64,000 bases of DNA from contig JAEUTH010000042.1 in NCBI GenBank assembly GCA_016788165.1, positions 186,001 through 250,000 on the forward strand, in the 5' to 3' direction. Shown one piece after another: positions 54,777 to 63,543 of the stretch. The first letter of the stretch is position 1; each line of letters opens with the position of its first letter. A program made the translations under genes and the position numbers. Source of the DNA: Bacteroidia bacterium (GTDB lineage Bacteria > Bacteroidota > Bacteroidia > AKYH767-A > OLB10). The notes beneath the pieces are model-generated. The model saw only the letters and a program-made list of their open reading frames with translations, was not told where the DNA came from and made no database searches.

Positions 54777-55667
54777 ATGATTACTGAAAAGTTTTTGAGT
54801 TACCTCACTTTTGAAAAACGATATTCGGCACATACCATACTTGCCTATCAAACCGATTTAGCACAATTTTTTATTTATGTCGAAGCGCAATATCAAACGG
54901 TTGACATAACTGCAATAAATCATTTTATAATACGCTCGTGGGTTGTAAGTTTGATGGAGGCAAAATTAAATCCACGGTCTGTAAACCGAAAAATAACCGT
55001 TTTAAAAACATTTTATAAATTTTTGCTGTTGCAGGGTTTGGTGAGTAATAACCCCATGGAAAAAATTGTTGCCCCTAAAACAGCTAAACGATTGCCGGTT
55101 TTTGTAGATAAACCTAAAATGAATAAGGTGCTTGATGTGCAGCATTTTAGTGATGACTTTTTAGGCAAACGCAACAGGTTAATACTGGAGTTATTTTACG
55201 CCACCGGTGTACGCCTAAGCGAACTTTGTGCAGTCACACTTAATCAAATTTCGTTAGATAGCCTGCAAATAAAAGTTTTGGGCAAACGAAACAAAGAGCG
55301 CATTATTCCATTTAATCAACATCTGATACCCTTGCTGCATGATTACTTACAAATGCGTAAACAAGTTACAGGCAGTTTACAAACAGAAATCAATCAGCTT
55401 TTAATAACCGATAAAGCAAAGCCTGTTACAGGAAAACAAATTTATCACATTGTACGAAACAGTTTAGGGCAACATACCACCTTGCAAAAGCGAAGCCCAC
55501 ATGTGTTGCGTCATACTTTTGCCACACATTTATTAGATAATGGTGCTGATATAAATGCCATAAAGGAATTATTGGGTCATAGCAGTTTAGCTGCAACACA
55601 GGTTTATACGCATAATACTATAGAGAAATTAAAAAACATCCATAAACAAGCGCATCCGCGCAACTAA
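54777..55667 (+). CDS. xerC: Tyrosine recombinase XerC/XerD family
   Basis: 296 residues. SAM-like core-binding N-domain (1-100) and catalytic domain with all active residues: Arg146 (ATGVRLSEL), Lys170 (VLGKRNKER), His242 and Arg245 (HVLRHTFATH), His268 (LLGHSS) and nucleophile Tyr277 (QVYTHN). The length is that of XerC/XerD. Its position between rpsU and hpf is the standard chromosomal one in Bacteroidota, so it is a housekeeping recombinase (chromosome dimer resolution) and not a phage integrase. XerC versus XerD is not resolved by sequence alone. Confidence 0.9.
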   Translation: MITEKFLSYLTFEKRYSAHTILAYQTDLAQFFIYVEAQYQTVDITAINHFIIRSWVVSLMEAKLNPRSVNRKITVLKTFYKFLLLQGLVSNNPMEKIVAPKTAKRLPVFVDKPKMNKVLDVQHFSDDFLGKRNRLILELFYATGVRLSELCAVTLNQISLDSLQIKVLGKRNKERIIPFNQHLIPLLHDYLQMRKQVTGSLQTEINQLLITDKAKPVTGKQIYHIVRNSLGQHTTLQKRSPHVLRHTFATHLLDNGADINAIKELLGHSSLAATQVYTHNTIEKLKNIHKQAHPRN

Positions 55668-55758
55668 CATTTTTATTTATTAATAGTTAAAACATATGTA
55701 GAATTTACATTTTATTTGAAATCTCTCTTTAATTATTTAACCCTTCAATTTATTAGTT

Positions 55759-56058
55759 ATGAAATTAAAAGTGCACAGTATTCATTTTGATGCCGACAAA
55801 AAGCTTATTGCTTTCGTAGAAGAAAAAGTAGATAAGCTCCTTACCTTCTTCGATCATATTATTGATGGCGAAGTTTATTTAAAATTAGATAAGGCCGAAA
55901 ACTCGAAAAATAAAATAGCAGAAATTAAACTGCATGCTCCCGGCAAAACACTTTTTGCAAAAGAACAATGCGTAAGTTTTGAAGAAGCAACCGATTTGGC
56001 AGTTGATGCCTTGCGAAAACAACTATCGAAGCATAAAGAAAAAGTTAAAAATTTATAA
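55759..56058 (+). CDS. hpf: Ribosome hibernation-promoting factor, short form
   Basis: 99 residues of the HPF/RaiA (sigma54 modulation protein/YfiA) family: KLKVHSIHFDADKKLIAFVE, then KLDKAENSKNKIAEIKLHAP and FEEATDLAVDALRKQLSKHKE. Binds the 30S decoding site and inactivates ribosomes in stationary phase. It is the short form, without the C-terminal dimerisation domain. Follows the xerC-like gene and ends at a terminator. Confidence 0.93.
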   Translation: MKLKVHSIHFDADKKLIAFVEEKVDKLLTFFDHIIDGEVYLKLDKAENSKNKIAEIKLHAPGKTLFAKEQCVSFEEATDLAVDALRKQLSKHKEKVKNL

Positions 56059-56060
56059 TT

Positions 56061-56087
56061 AAAATGCCCGCCAATAGCGGGCTTTTT
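56061..56087. terminator. Intrinsic terminator after hpf
   Basis: GCCCGC (56066-56071) pairs with GCGGGC (56077-56082) around CAATA, followed by five T. Upstream AAAA gives partial function for the convergent minus-strand gene. Confidence 0.88.
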
Positions 56088-56090
56088 AAT

Positions 56091-56465
56091 TTATTGTGCA
56101 TAGCTTACAAATTCGTGCCGTAAGTCATGGTACAGTTTTTCAAAGGTTTGTAACTGATCAAACACACTATCCTTTAACATCTGAATACCCTGTTTGGTTT
56201 TATCAACACCATGTTGTTGTAAGTGTACCAATTCGTTTTCAAACTGCTTAATATCATGCCTTAAAATATCCAATACTTCTCTTTGCAGTATAAACTGATT
56301 TTGGAAATGCTCTATCATCGCTTTAGCGTCAGTACTTTGTGCTAAAACACTTTTTTGTTCAAGTACTTGTTCATGCTGTGCCAGATCTGATTTATAAAAC
56401 TGCAGTTTGGCTAACCATTCATGATGCTCATCTTGTAAAGATTGAAATTGTTGCTGGGTGTGCAT
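56091..56465 (-). CDS. Hypothetical coiled-coil protein
   Basis: 124 residues, rich in Gln, His, Glu and Leu, predicted helical throughout with heptad-like spacing (LQDEHHEWLAKLQFYKSDLA, FENELVHLQQHGVDKT). No signal peptide, no membrane segment, one Met-only start and no Cys. I do not recognise a family. It lies 26 bases downstream of the PKD protein gene on the same strand and converges on hpf. It could be cytoplasmic, but no function can be given. Confidence 0.7.
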   Translation of the reverse strand: MHTQQQFQSLQDEHHEWLAKLQFYKSDLAQHEQVLEQKSVLAQSTDAKAMIEHFQNQFILQREVLDILRHDIKQFENELVHLQQHGVDKTKQGIQMLKDSVFDQLQTFEKLYHDLRHEFVSYAQ

Positions 56466-56491
56466 GGCTTTAATATTTAGAGTTTAAACTT

Positions 56492-58183
56492 TTATCGGAT
56501 TATTATTGATTTTACAATTGTTTTATCACCAATAAAACATCTTACAGCATAAATTCCTGATGGCCAGTTTGCCGAATTAATTACATTTTTTTCGAGCAAA
56601 GCCTGCTCTAAAACTACTTGTCCTAAGTTATTTATAACAATAAATTTATCTGTACTACCAACCACAGCATGTACCACAATAGAAAATGCATTGCTTGCCG
56701 GATTGGGGCTTATCATCAATATATTACTTGTTAAGTCAGTTATACCCGTAGTTATACTGATGGTGTTTGAAATAGAAAAGCAACCATTACTATCGGTAAC
56801 AATCACATAATAATCGCCCGGTGTGGGTGCAAATAAAACCTGGTTGGTTTCGCCAATTAATGGTAAAGCACCTAAATACCATTGATAGGAGTAGGCAGGT
56901 GTGCTAACTAAAACTTGTCCGTTTAACGAAATAATGGGTGTTGGCGGATTAGGGTTTACCGTAATATATGAAGTATAGGTTGCTGTTGTACTTCCCTGGG
57001 CATTGGTTGCAGTTAATGTTACTGTATATGTACCCACTGTATTGTAACAAATTAACGTAGGATTTTGTAATGAACTCGTATCTGGTTGCATGGCGCCATT
57101 AAATGTCCAAAACCATTGTGTAGGGTTGTTGGTGCTTAAATCAAAAAAACTGATACAACTTTCTTCACACAACAATGTATCGCTTGCATAAAATTGCACC
57201 ACAGGCATATGGCAAGGATTAACCGTAATATAATTGGTAAGGGTAAGCGTATCGGCTCCGGCAGCGTTGCTACAAATTAGTGTAACATCATAAGTGCCCG
57301 GTACGTTATAACAAATATTTGTTGGGCTTTGAACCGTAGCTGTTGCCGGATTTGCACCTGTAAATACCCACTGCCAGCTGGTTGGACTATTAATTGAGCT
57401 ATCGGCAAACGAAATACAAACCGAATCGCAAAAACTCACATTGCTTGCCGCAAACGATGCCAATGGCAAAGGTGCCTGCGTAATGTATAATTGCAAGTTG
57501 TCAATTGCAAATGAAGGGTCGGTACCTATGCCATCATCATTATTTATCCATTGAATACCTAATTTAATAGCGGGGTTATTATTTGCCGAAGCCGGCAAGG
57601 CAATGGTGTAATTAGTCCAACGGCCTGCCGAACCGCAGCCCGAATTGTTGGTTGAAGGTGTGTTAATCAACACAGCCCAGGTACTGCCATCATAGTACCA
57701 AAATATAGCATCATCAACCGGTGGTGCACCCAGTTCGATATAATCAAATGCACAAGTAATGTTGCTATAGCCCGAACAGTTTATTGACGGTGATTCAATA
57801 CGTCTGTTGGTTTGTGGGCAAGTTAACAAACCACATAAACCACCGGCATCATAAGCTGCACCAATATCTCCCAACGAATTTGGATGCGATCCCACATGTA
57901 ATGAAGCACCGGTAGCTGTTGCCGTAACCGGCTGGCAACCCGACCCACAAATATTATTGGTATGGCCATTTGCCGCGCAACTGATATACCAGATATTAAA
58001 ATCAGCACCTTCGACACCTAAAATTGTTTGTGTCCAATTGCCATTAGTACCGCTATAGTTTACCGCCTCGCAACCTGATGTACATCCGTTATTAAAATCT
58101 TCCGACCAAAAAACGGTTTGCGCAAATAGGTTAGATTGCAAAATGAGTATGAAAAAAAAACATACTACACATAAAAATTTCAT
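56492..58183 (-). CDS. Secreted PKD-domain protein with T9SS sorting domain
   Basis: 563 residues. Signal peptide (1-21, ending LFA-QT), a Cys-rich N-terminal jelly-roll-like domain (about 22-232; WSEDFNNGCTSGCEAVNYSG, DDGIGTDPSFAIDNLQLYIT), two PKD domains (about 235-320 and 325-410; CISFADSSINSPTSWQWVFT and CISFFDLSTNNPTQWFWTFN), an Ig-like stretch (about 412-470) and a T9SS type A domain (ISPNPASNAFSIVVHA ... WPSGIYAVRCFIGDKTIVKS). It is predicted to be surface-exposed or released. It is the first gene of the pair with the small coiled-coil gene downstream. Confidence 0.88.
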   Translation of the reverse strand: MKFLCVVCFFFILILQSNLFAQTVFWSEDFNNGCTSGCEAVNYSGTNGNWTQTILGVEGADFNIWYISCAANGHTNNICGSGCQPVTATATGASLHVGSHPNSLGDIGAAYDAGGLCGLLTCPQTNRRIESPSINCSGYSNITCAFDYIELGAPPVDDAIFWYYDGSTWAVLINTPSTNNSGCGSAGRWTNYTIALPASANNNPAIKLGIQWINNDDGIGTDPSFAIDNLQLYITQAPLPLASFAASNVSFCDSVCISFADSSINSPTSWQWVFTGANPATATVQSPTNICYNVPGTYDVTLICSNAAGADTLTLTNYITVNPCHMPVVQFYASDTLLCEESCISFFDLSTNNPTQWFWTFNGAMQPDTSSLQNPTLICYNTVGTYTVTLTATNAQGSTTATYTSYITVNPNPPTPIISLNGQVLVSTPAYSYQWYLGALPLIGETNQVLFAPTPGDYYVIVTDSNGCFSISNTISITTGITDLTSNILMISPNPASNAFSIVVHAVVGSTDKFIVINNLGQVVLEQALLEKNVINSANWPSGIYAVRCFIGDKTIVKSIIIR

Positions 58184-58273
58184 AAGAATTATAATTAGGG
58201 GTCTTGGGTAAAATTAGTTTTTTAATTCAAATCATGTACGAGCAGATCAAAAATTCTACATAGCAAATTTTTA

Positions 58274-58281
58274 TACTTTTG
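58274..58281 (+). promoter_or_regulatory. Possible -7 box for the MBOAT operon
   Basis: TACTTTTG matches TAnnTTTG, 59 bases before ATG 58341. No clear -33 partner was found. Confidence 0.35.
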
Positions 58282-58340
58282 GCCATCCATAAAACTTTTT
58301 CAAAAATAACTTTTTTGGGCGCAAGGCCTTTAAATGAAAT

Positions 58341-59759
58341 ATGCTTTTTAACTCGGCAGCCTTTTTAATTTTTTTTCCGGTAGTAACATTCTTGTACTTT
58401 TTACTTCCATTTAAAATCAGGTGGTTTTGGTTGCTTTCGGCCAGTTGTTTTTTTTATATGTTTTTTAAGCCTGAGTATATTTTAATACTCTTCTTCACCA
58501 TAATCATTGATTTTTACGCAGGGTTGTGGCTCGAAAAAATTACTGATCTCAACAAAAGAAAACGATTTTTAATATTAAGCATCATTGCCAATGTAGGCGT
58601 ACTTGCAGTTTTTAAATATTATAATTTTTTAAACGATAACATTACCGGATTGGCGCTTTGGCTGGGCTTTAAAAATCCGATACCATATTTGGATATGATA
58701 TTGCCTATTGGTTTGTCGTTTCACACATTTCAGGCAATGAGTTACACTATTGAAGTGTATAGAGGTAATCAAAAAGCCGAAAAACATTTTGGTATTTATG
58801 CACTATATGTAATGTTTTATCCGCAATTGGTAGCCGGCCCTATTGAACGACCACAAAATATTTTACATCAGTTTTATAAAAAACATTTGTTTGATACCCA
58901 AAAAGCTGTTGAGGGGTTAACGTTGATGCTATACGGATTTTTTAAGAAATTGGTGGTAGCCGACAGGCTTGCTGTTTATGTAAATCAGGTGTATGGCGAT
59001 ATTGAGCATGCATCAAGCATTTCTGTTGCATTGGCTTGTATATTTTTTTCATTTCAGATTTATTGCGACTTCAGCGGCTATACCGACATTGCCCGTGGCG
59101 CAGCACGCATGATGGGATACGAGTTAATGCTAAATTTTAACCGGCCGTATTTAGCCACTTCGATAGCCAACTTTTGGAGTCGCTGGCATATATCACTTTC
59201 TACCTGGTTTCGCGATTATTTATACATCCCTTTAGGTGGCAACCGTTGTAGTAAAATTAAATGGTACCGGAATTTATCTGTTGTATTTTTAGTAAGTGGT
59301 TTATGGCATGGCGCCAACTGGACCTTTGTTGTTTGGGGTGCTTTGCATGCATGTTACACCATTTTCGAACTGGTTACAAAAAACACCCGCATTCGTTTTT
59401 GGCAAAGCATCGGCTTATATCAAACAAAAATTATGCATGCATGTTCGGTGTTGTTTGTTTTTATAGCAGTAACATTTGCATGGATTTTTTTCAGAGCTGA
59501 AAATATATCGCAAGCTTGGCAAGTAATACATAAATTACTTGCTTTTGATTTCACGTTAAACATGGCACAACTTACAGCCGAAAAAGGGCCACTTAATTTG
59601 GCTCTTTGTTTCTTGTCAATTGTACTGCTTCTGTTAAGTTATAAGTTACCCATAAACTTAAAAATTAAATATCCGGTAAGCTTTGCTTGCATTACAATTT
59701 TCATCATTTTATTATTAGGCAAAAATGGCTCAGCAGAGTTTATTTACTTCCAGTTTTAA
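58341..59759 (+). CDS. MBOAT family O-acyltransferase (AlgI/DltB-like)
   Basis: 472 residues with about 10-11 membrane segments. The family motifs are visible: QLVAGPIERPQNIL, SGYTDIARGAARMMG, NRPYLATSIANFWSRWHISL, and the catalytic His in GLWHGANWTFVVWGALH. Transfers an acyl (usually acetyl) group across the membrane toward a surface polysaccharide or other polymer. The stop overlaps the SGNH gene start by 35 bases, which marks an export-and-transfer pair. The acceptor is unknown. Confidence 0.92.
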   Translation: MLFNSAAFLIFFPVVTFLYFLLPFKIRWFWLLSASCFFYMFFKPEYILILFFTIIIDFYAGLWLEKITDLNKRKRFLILSIIANVGVLAVFKYYNFLNDNITGLALWLGFKNPIPYLDMILPIGLSFHTFQAMSYTIEVYRGNQKAEKHFGIYALYVMFYPQLVAGPIERPQNILHQFYKKHLFDTQKAVEGLTLMLYGFFKKLVVADRLAVYVNQVYGDIEHASSISVALACIFFSFQIYCDFSGYTDIARGAARMMGYELMLNFNRPYLATSIANFWSRWHISLSTWFRDYLYIPLGGNRCSKIKWYRNLSVVFLVSGLWHGANWTFVVWGALHACYTIFELVTKNTRIRFWQSIGLYQTKIMHACSVLFVFIAVTFAWIFFRAENISQAWQVIHKLLAFDFTLNMAQLTAEKGPLNLALCFLSIVLLLLSYKLPINLKIKYPVSFACITIFIILLLGKNGSAEFIYFQF

Positions 59760-60663
59760 ATTGTTTTTAAAAACGTATCTGATACCGGTTGCTTGCATTG
59801 TAATTGCAGCGGGCGGGATACTTAATTATTTTTTCGAGCAAAAAATAATATTAGGCTCCAGCAGTAATGGTGCTTATAAAGTAAATCGTATCATACACAG
59901 GCCGGCAAATGAAATAAGCATACTAGGTTCGTCACGTGCCGAAGGTGCTTTTATACCTTCGATACTAAGTTCGCATGCATTTAATTATGGCTTGTCGGGT
60001 GCGCAGGATAATGTGATGCTTTACTTTTTATCGGAGGCTCTTAAACAACAATCAACACAGCCCATTATAATTAATTTCGACCCCGAAGGCTTAAACAGCA
60101 GCTTGGGCGATTTAAGTAACTATATTTATAATGCTTCATACCAACCTGTAAGAAAACTTATGGGCAATGCTTATGAGCCTTGGTTCGCCATTCCGTTTTT
60201 CAAATATTTTGGCAGCTTTGAACTGTACACTAAATACTATTTAAACAGCAAACTGCAACTAACCAAGGTAACAGACTGTGGTGGAAATTTCGAAAAAAAT
60301 GTACTCACGCCACAAAAATTCGCATCGCTGATAGCTGAAAGAAAAAACACAACAACTACTTTTAAAAATGATACTGCACTTGAGCGTGATTTAATAAATT
60401 TATTAATAACCAATAAAGTTACGCCATTAGTTTTTGTGCTATCGCCTATACACAACAGTTATTTTGTTTCTTATAAAAATCAATCCGGATTTAAAACCTT
60501 TATTGATTCGATAACGCAAATACCGTTGGTTCATTTCATCAATATGCATCACAGCTATCCTGATAGTATGTTTATAAACACCACACACTTAAACTATAAC
60601 GGAGCAGTAGTTTTTTCGGAACAGTTAAAAGATAGTTTACAAGCACGCGGCTTACTTAAGTAA
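59725..60663 (+). CDS. Membrane-anchored SGNH-like acyltransferase partner of MBOAT
   Basis: 312 residues. One N-terminal membrane segment (about 17-37), then a periplasmic alpha/beta domain. The SGNH block I region reads ISILGSSRAEGAF, with candidate nucleophile Ser70. The block V region reads NTTHLNYNG, with His288, but Asn285 where the usual Asp of DxxH sits. PIIINFDPEGLNSS and FVLSPIHNSY lie between. It overlaps the MBOAT gene by 35 bases. In AlgI/AlgX- and PatA/PatB-like pairs the SGNH partner moves the acyl group to the polymer, and this is inferred here. Catalytic competence is uncertain because of the Asn. Confidence 0.8.
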   Translation: MAQQSLFTSSFKLFLKTYLIPVACIVIAAGGILNYFFEQKIILGSSSNGAYKVNRIIHRPANEISILGSSRAEGAFIPSILSSHAFNYGLSGAQDNVMLYFLSEALKQQSTQPIIINFDPEGLNSSLGDLSNYIYNASYQPVRKLMGNAYEPWFAIPFFKYFGSFELYTKYYLNSKLQLTKVTDCGGNFEKNVLTPQKFASLIAERKNTTTTFKNDTALERDLINLLITNKVTPLVFVLSPIHNSYFVSYKNQSGFKTFIDSITQIPLVHFINMHHSYPDSMFINTTHLNYNGAVVFSEQLKDSLQARGLLK

Positions 60664-61161
60664 TTACTTATTCATGTAGTATTTTTTTAAGCCGGCAACT
60701 ACATCGGCTACAGCAGGACAAATCATGCTGTTGTGCAAAGTGATTTCAAGCTTCTGTATTATTTTATTTTGTTGGGTATGCGGATAATCTCTACAAGCAT
60801 TAGGCCTGGCATGGTAAACCTTACAATAATTGTTGTTGTTTAAAAACATGCAAGGCATCTGTTTAAAAACAACATCGCCATCTTCATCGGTTTTTAGGTA
60901 TGTATTCATAAAATTACCGGGCGCTAATTTTACAGCCTGCGCTAATCGGCTTACATCCTTGCTTATTAGCAGCGGGCCTGTTGTTTTGCAACAGTTTGCA
61001 CATTGCAAACAATCTATATTATCAAAAGCTTCGTCATGCAACCTGTTGGTAACTGTATCCAAATCGCCCGGCCTTTTACTTTGTAAAAATGCTAACAGTT
61101 TTTTAATGTCGCCTTTCTTGCTTTTAGCCGTGTTAATTTTTTGAATATACTGTGGTAACAT
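60664..61161 (-). CDS. YkgJ-type cysteine cluster protein
   Basis: 165 residues. The cysteine cluster is CLQCANCC (Cys51, 54, 57, 58), followed by MPCMFLNNNNYCKVYHARPNACRDYPH and MICPA. The family is predicted to bind zinc or an Fe-S cluster; members have been proposed as metal-handling or Fe-S proteins, but no reaction is assigned. No signal peptide. Its stop abuts the stop of the convergent SGNH gene, and it starts 12 bases after the CotH-like gene on the same strand. Confidence 0.87.
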   Translation of the reverse strand: MLPQYIQKINTAKSKKGDIKKLLAFLQSKRPGDLDTVTNRLHDEAFDNIDCLQCANCCKTTGPLLISKDVSRLAQAVKLAPGNFMNTYLKTDEDGDVVFKQMPCMFLNNNNYCKVYHARPNACRDYPHTQQNKIIQKLEITLHNSMICPAVADVVAGLKKYYMNK

Positions 61162-61173
61162 ATATGGTAACAG

Positions 61174-63477
61174 TTACAGCTGTTTACAAAACTTAACATT
61201 TGCTAATCCGTTGGCACCAACTAATCGTATAAAATAATTACCCTGAGGTAAGTTAGTTACATCAAGCTGAATTAAATGCAACGACTGCTGTATCTTTTGC
61301 TCTAATAAAACACGTCCGGTAACATCAAACACTTGCAGGCTACTTAACGGTGTTGAGGCATTAATGTATAAAATATTGTTTACCGGATTGGGATGTACTA
61401 TGGTTTTAAATTCGTTGTAAAAAGTAGCTGCTACTACATTAGAAAACATAGGTGTAACCGATGCAAGTGTTACAATTGGCTTAGCCCCATCGGGATAGCA
61501 ACCCATGCTTACATTGGTGGTTTGCACACCATAAGAAAGACTATCAATAAATCTGAAATCTTTACCTGTGTATTCCGTAATGGCAATTTTGTCGGCTGTT
61601 GCATTGAGCTTAAACGATGCGTGATTACTGCCTTGTTGTTCATCATCATCAGCCCAAAATATTTGAAAGCCATTGGCAATGGGTGTGGTAATGCGCCACT
61701 TATCAGGTTTTAAAAAATCATCCGTTAAAAACAATTGCTGGTTGACTATAGTGGTGCCAGCATTATACAGTTCAATCCAATCGTCATACTCGCCATAATT
61801 ATCGGCAATCACATTGGCGTTATCGGCCATAAACTCGTTTATGCTAACTGCCCATGGCGTTTCAATAATTAAAGTATCGCTGTATAATCGGGGTTCGCGG
61901 CCTGTTAAGTTGTTAGCATCCGTACAAGTGATGTAATAGTATAGTGTATCCTTTGTGCTAACCGGATTAAGTGCCACACCAAAAATATTATCGCCTGATG
62001 CATCATCATTATGCAAACCGTCATCAAACATATTAGTTGTAAGCCAGGTTGCAGTTTGGCCATAGCGGTAATTTAAAACCGGATTAACAACGGTTAGTTC
62101 GTCTTCTACCAATGCTTTAATAAAAACCGTATCGCCTGCTACAGGTCTAAAAGGATAATGTCGTTTTTCGCTAATTATGGGCGCCACCTGATTAACTTGC
62201 ATCTGCGAAACTGCTTGTGCATTACGTGTGCTTATATAAGGCTTTAGGCCGTAATCAACATGACCACCTATGGCTTGGGTATATGAGTTAATAAAATCAC
62301 CAAAGGTGTATCCGTAGTCTAATGTGTAGTAAGTGTCATTAATAACATAGGTTTCTATTTGTGTTTTTATATTATCAATAAATGTTTGTTGAAATGCGAA
62401 TGAACCAGCACCGGCTACAATTTGGTTTAAGTAGAACGTAAACCGGTTAGCGTAATCGGGATAGGCCATAAGTTTTGTAATCAAATATTTATTAGCACTA
62501 TTAACCGGCCAATTATATACGTTGCGGGTGCCCCAGTCTTTACCTAACCAATCAATGCCATACGTATTATCAACATCATACGGCAGGTAATTTATCTTAC
62601 CGGTTTGCCAATCATTATACAAATAATAGTTGTTGGTGTTACCGGCATAATTATCCCAGTTGCCTGTTATTACATCAAATGCATACGTACGTAAAAAAGA
62701 ATTTACGTTAAACTGTTTTTCTAAATTATATTGATAATTTGTTGTTGCGGGTGCGTGCAATGCCTGAACAAAATTTTTAAGGTCGGTATAATTATCCTGA
62801 ACCGTATTGGTTTTAAGTTCATACACTCTGCGACCTTGTGCTGTAAGTTTATAAGCATTAGCGTTGGTGCCCAGGTTTTCTAAATCGGCTGGGTAAAGGC
62901 ATTTGTATAAGTTGCCCCAATTGTTGTTGTAGCGGAGTTGAATATAGTTTTCATCAATATGCTCTACGTTAATATATAAACCATAGTAATCCTGGTTTAT
63001 GTATAACTCAACATGATTACTGCGCGCTGCCACTACCCTGCACATAGATGCTGTTTGCCAAAATACATGTGCGCGTGTAATGGTAGGGTCGTTATGCTCG
63101 CCATTGAGATTTAATTTTTCGACACCATCATATTTACGGCCCTTTTCAAAAGTATTAAACGAAACCTTAAACGATTTTTTTGCACTTGCACGTGATGTAT
63201 TGCCTCTAAGTCTGAAACCTATATTTAAAACTGTATCTTTAATGTTGCCATCATTAAAAGTAAATGTTGCATGATACTCATTATCACTATAAGGGTTGTT
63301 TAATATAAGTGCCAGCGAGTCGGGGTCAATTTCAATATCAATACGTGGTACAACAGCAGTATTGTATAAAGTTCCATTTGATGGATGATAGGGTTGCGCA
63401 TGAGATACTTTTATAAAACAACACAACGTAATACAAACAAAGTATATAGCTACCGTTATCCTATTTGCATTTTTCAT
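61174..63477 (-). CDS. CotH kinase-fold protein with lamin-tail and T9SS domains
   Basis: 767 residues, secreted (signal region 1-27, ending SHAQP). An N-terminal CotH domain (about 45-390) has RLRGNTSRASAKKSFKVSF, NHVELYINQDYYGLYINVEH and LPYDVDNTYGIDWLG. CotH of Bacillus is a protein kinase of spore coat proteins; Bacteroidota homologues are secreted and untested to my knowledge. A beta domain (about 425-540), a lamin-tail domain (about 545-650; SINEFMADNANVI, EYDDWIELYNAG) and a T9SS type A domain (VHPNPVNNILYINAS) follow. It is upstream of the YkgJ-like gene. Confidence 0.9.
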   Translation of the reverse strand: MKNANRITVAIYFVCITLCCFIKVSHAQPYHPSNGTLYNTAVVPRIDIEIDPDSLALILNNPYSDNEYHATFTFNDGNIKDTVLNIGFRLRGNTSRASAKKSFKVSFNTFEKGRKYDGVEKLNLNGEHNDPTITRAHVFWQTASMCRVVAARSNHVELYINQDYYGLYINVEHIDENYIQLRYNNNWGNLYKCLYPADLENLGTNANAYKLTAQGRRVYELKTNTVQDNYTDLKNFVQALHAPATTNYQYNLEKQFNVNSFLRTYAFDVITGNWDNYAGNTNNYYLYNDWQTGKINYLPYDVDNTYGIDWLGKDWGTRNVYNWPVNSANKYLITKLMAYPDYANRFTFYLNQIVAGAGSFAFQQTFIDNIKTQIETYVINDTYYTLDYGYTFGDFINSYTQAIGGHVDYGLKPYISTRNAQAVSQMQVNQVAPIISEKRHYPFRPVAGDTVFIKALVEDELTVVNPVLNYRYGQTATWLTTNMFDDGLHNDDASGDNIFGVALNPVSTKDTLYYYITCTDANNLTGREPRLYSDTLIIETPWAVSINEFMADNANVIADNYGEYDDWIELYNAGTTIVNQQLFLTDDFLKPDKWRITTPIANGFQIFWADDDEQQGSNHASFKLNATADKIAITEYTGKDFRFIDSLSYGVQTTNVSMGCYPDGAKPIVTLASVTPMFSNVVAATFYNEFKTIVHPNPVNNILYINASTPLSSLQVFDVTGRVLLEQKIQQSLHLIQLDVTNLPQGNYFIRLVGANGLANVKFCKQL

Positions 63478-63491
63478 ATTCGAATCAACCT

Positions 63492-63518
63492 AAAAAAACC
63501 CATACAAACTTGTATGGG
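63492..63518 (-). terminator. Intrinsic terminator after the window-edge T9SS protein
   Basis: On the minus strand CCCATACAA (63510-63518) pairs with TTGTATGGG (63499-63507), followed by seven T. It lies about 26 bases downstream of the stop at 63544 and only 15 bases upstream of the CotH gene start. Confidence 0.88.
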
Positions 63519-63543
63519 CTTTTATCAAAAATTATGTTTTCAA

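Noticed and set aside
54777-55667. Tyrosine recombinase as evidence of a mobile element
   Set aside because: It lies between rpsU and hpf, the usual housekeeping position, has XerC/XerD length, and there are no flanking repeats, tRNA target or cargo genes.
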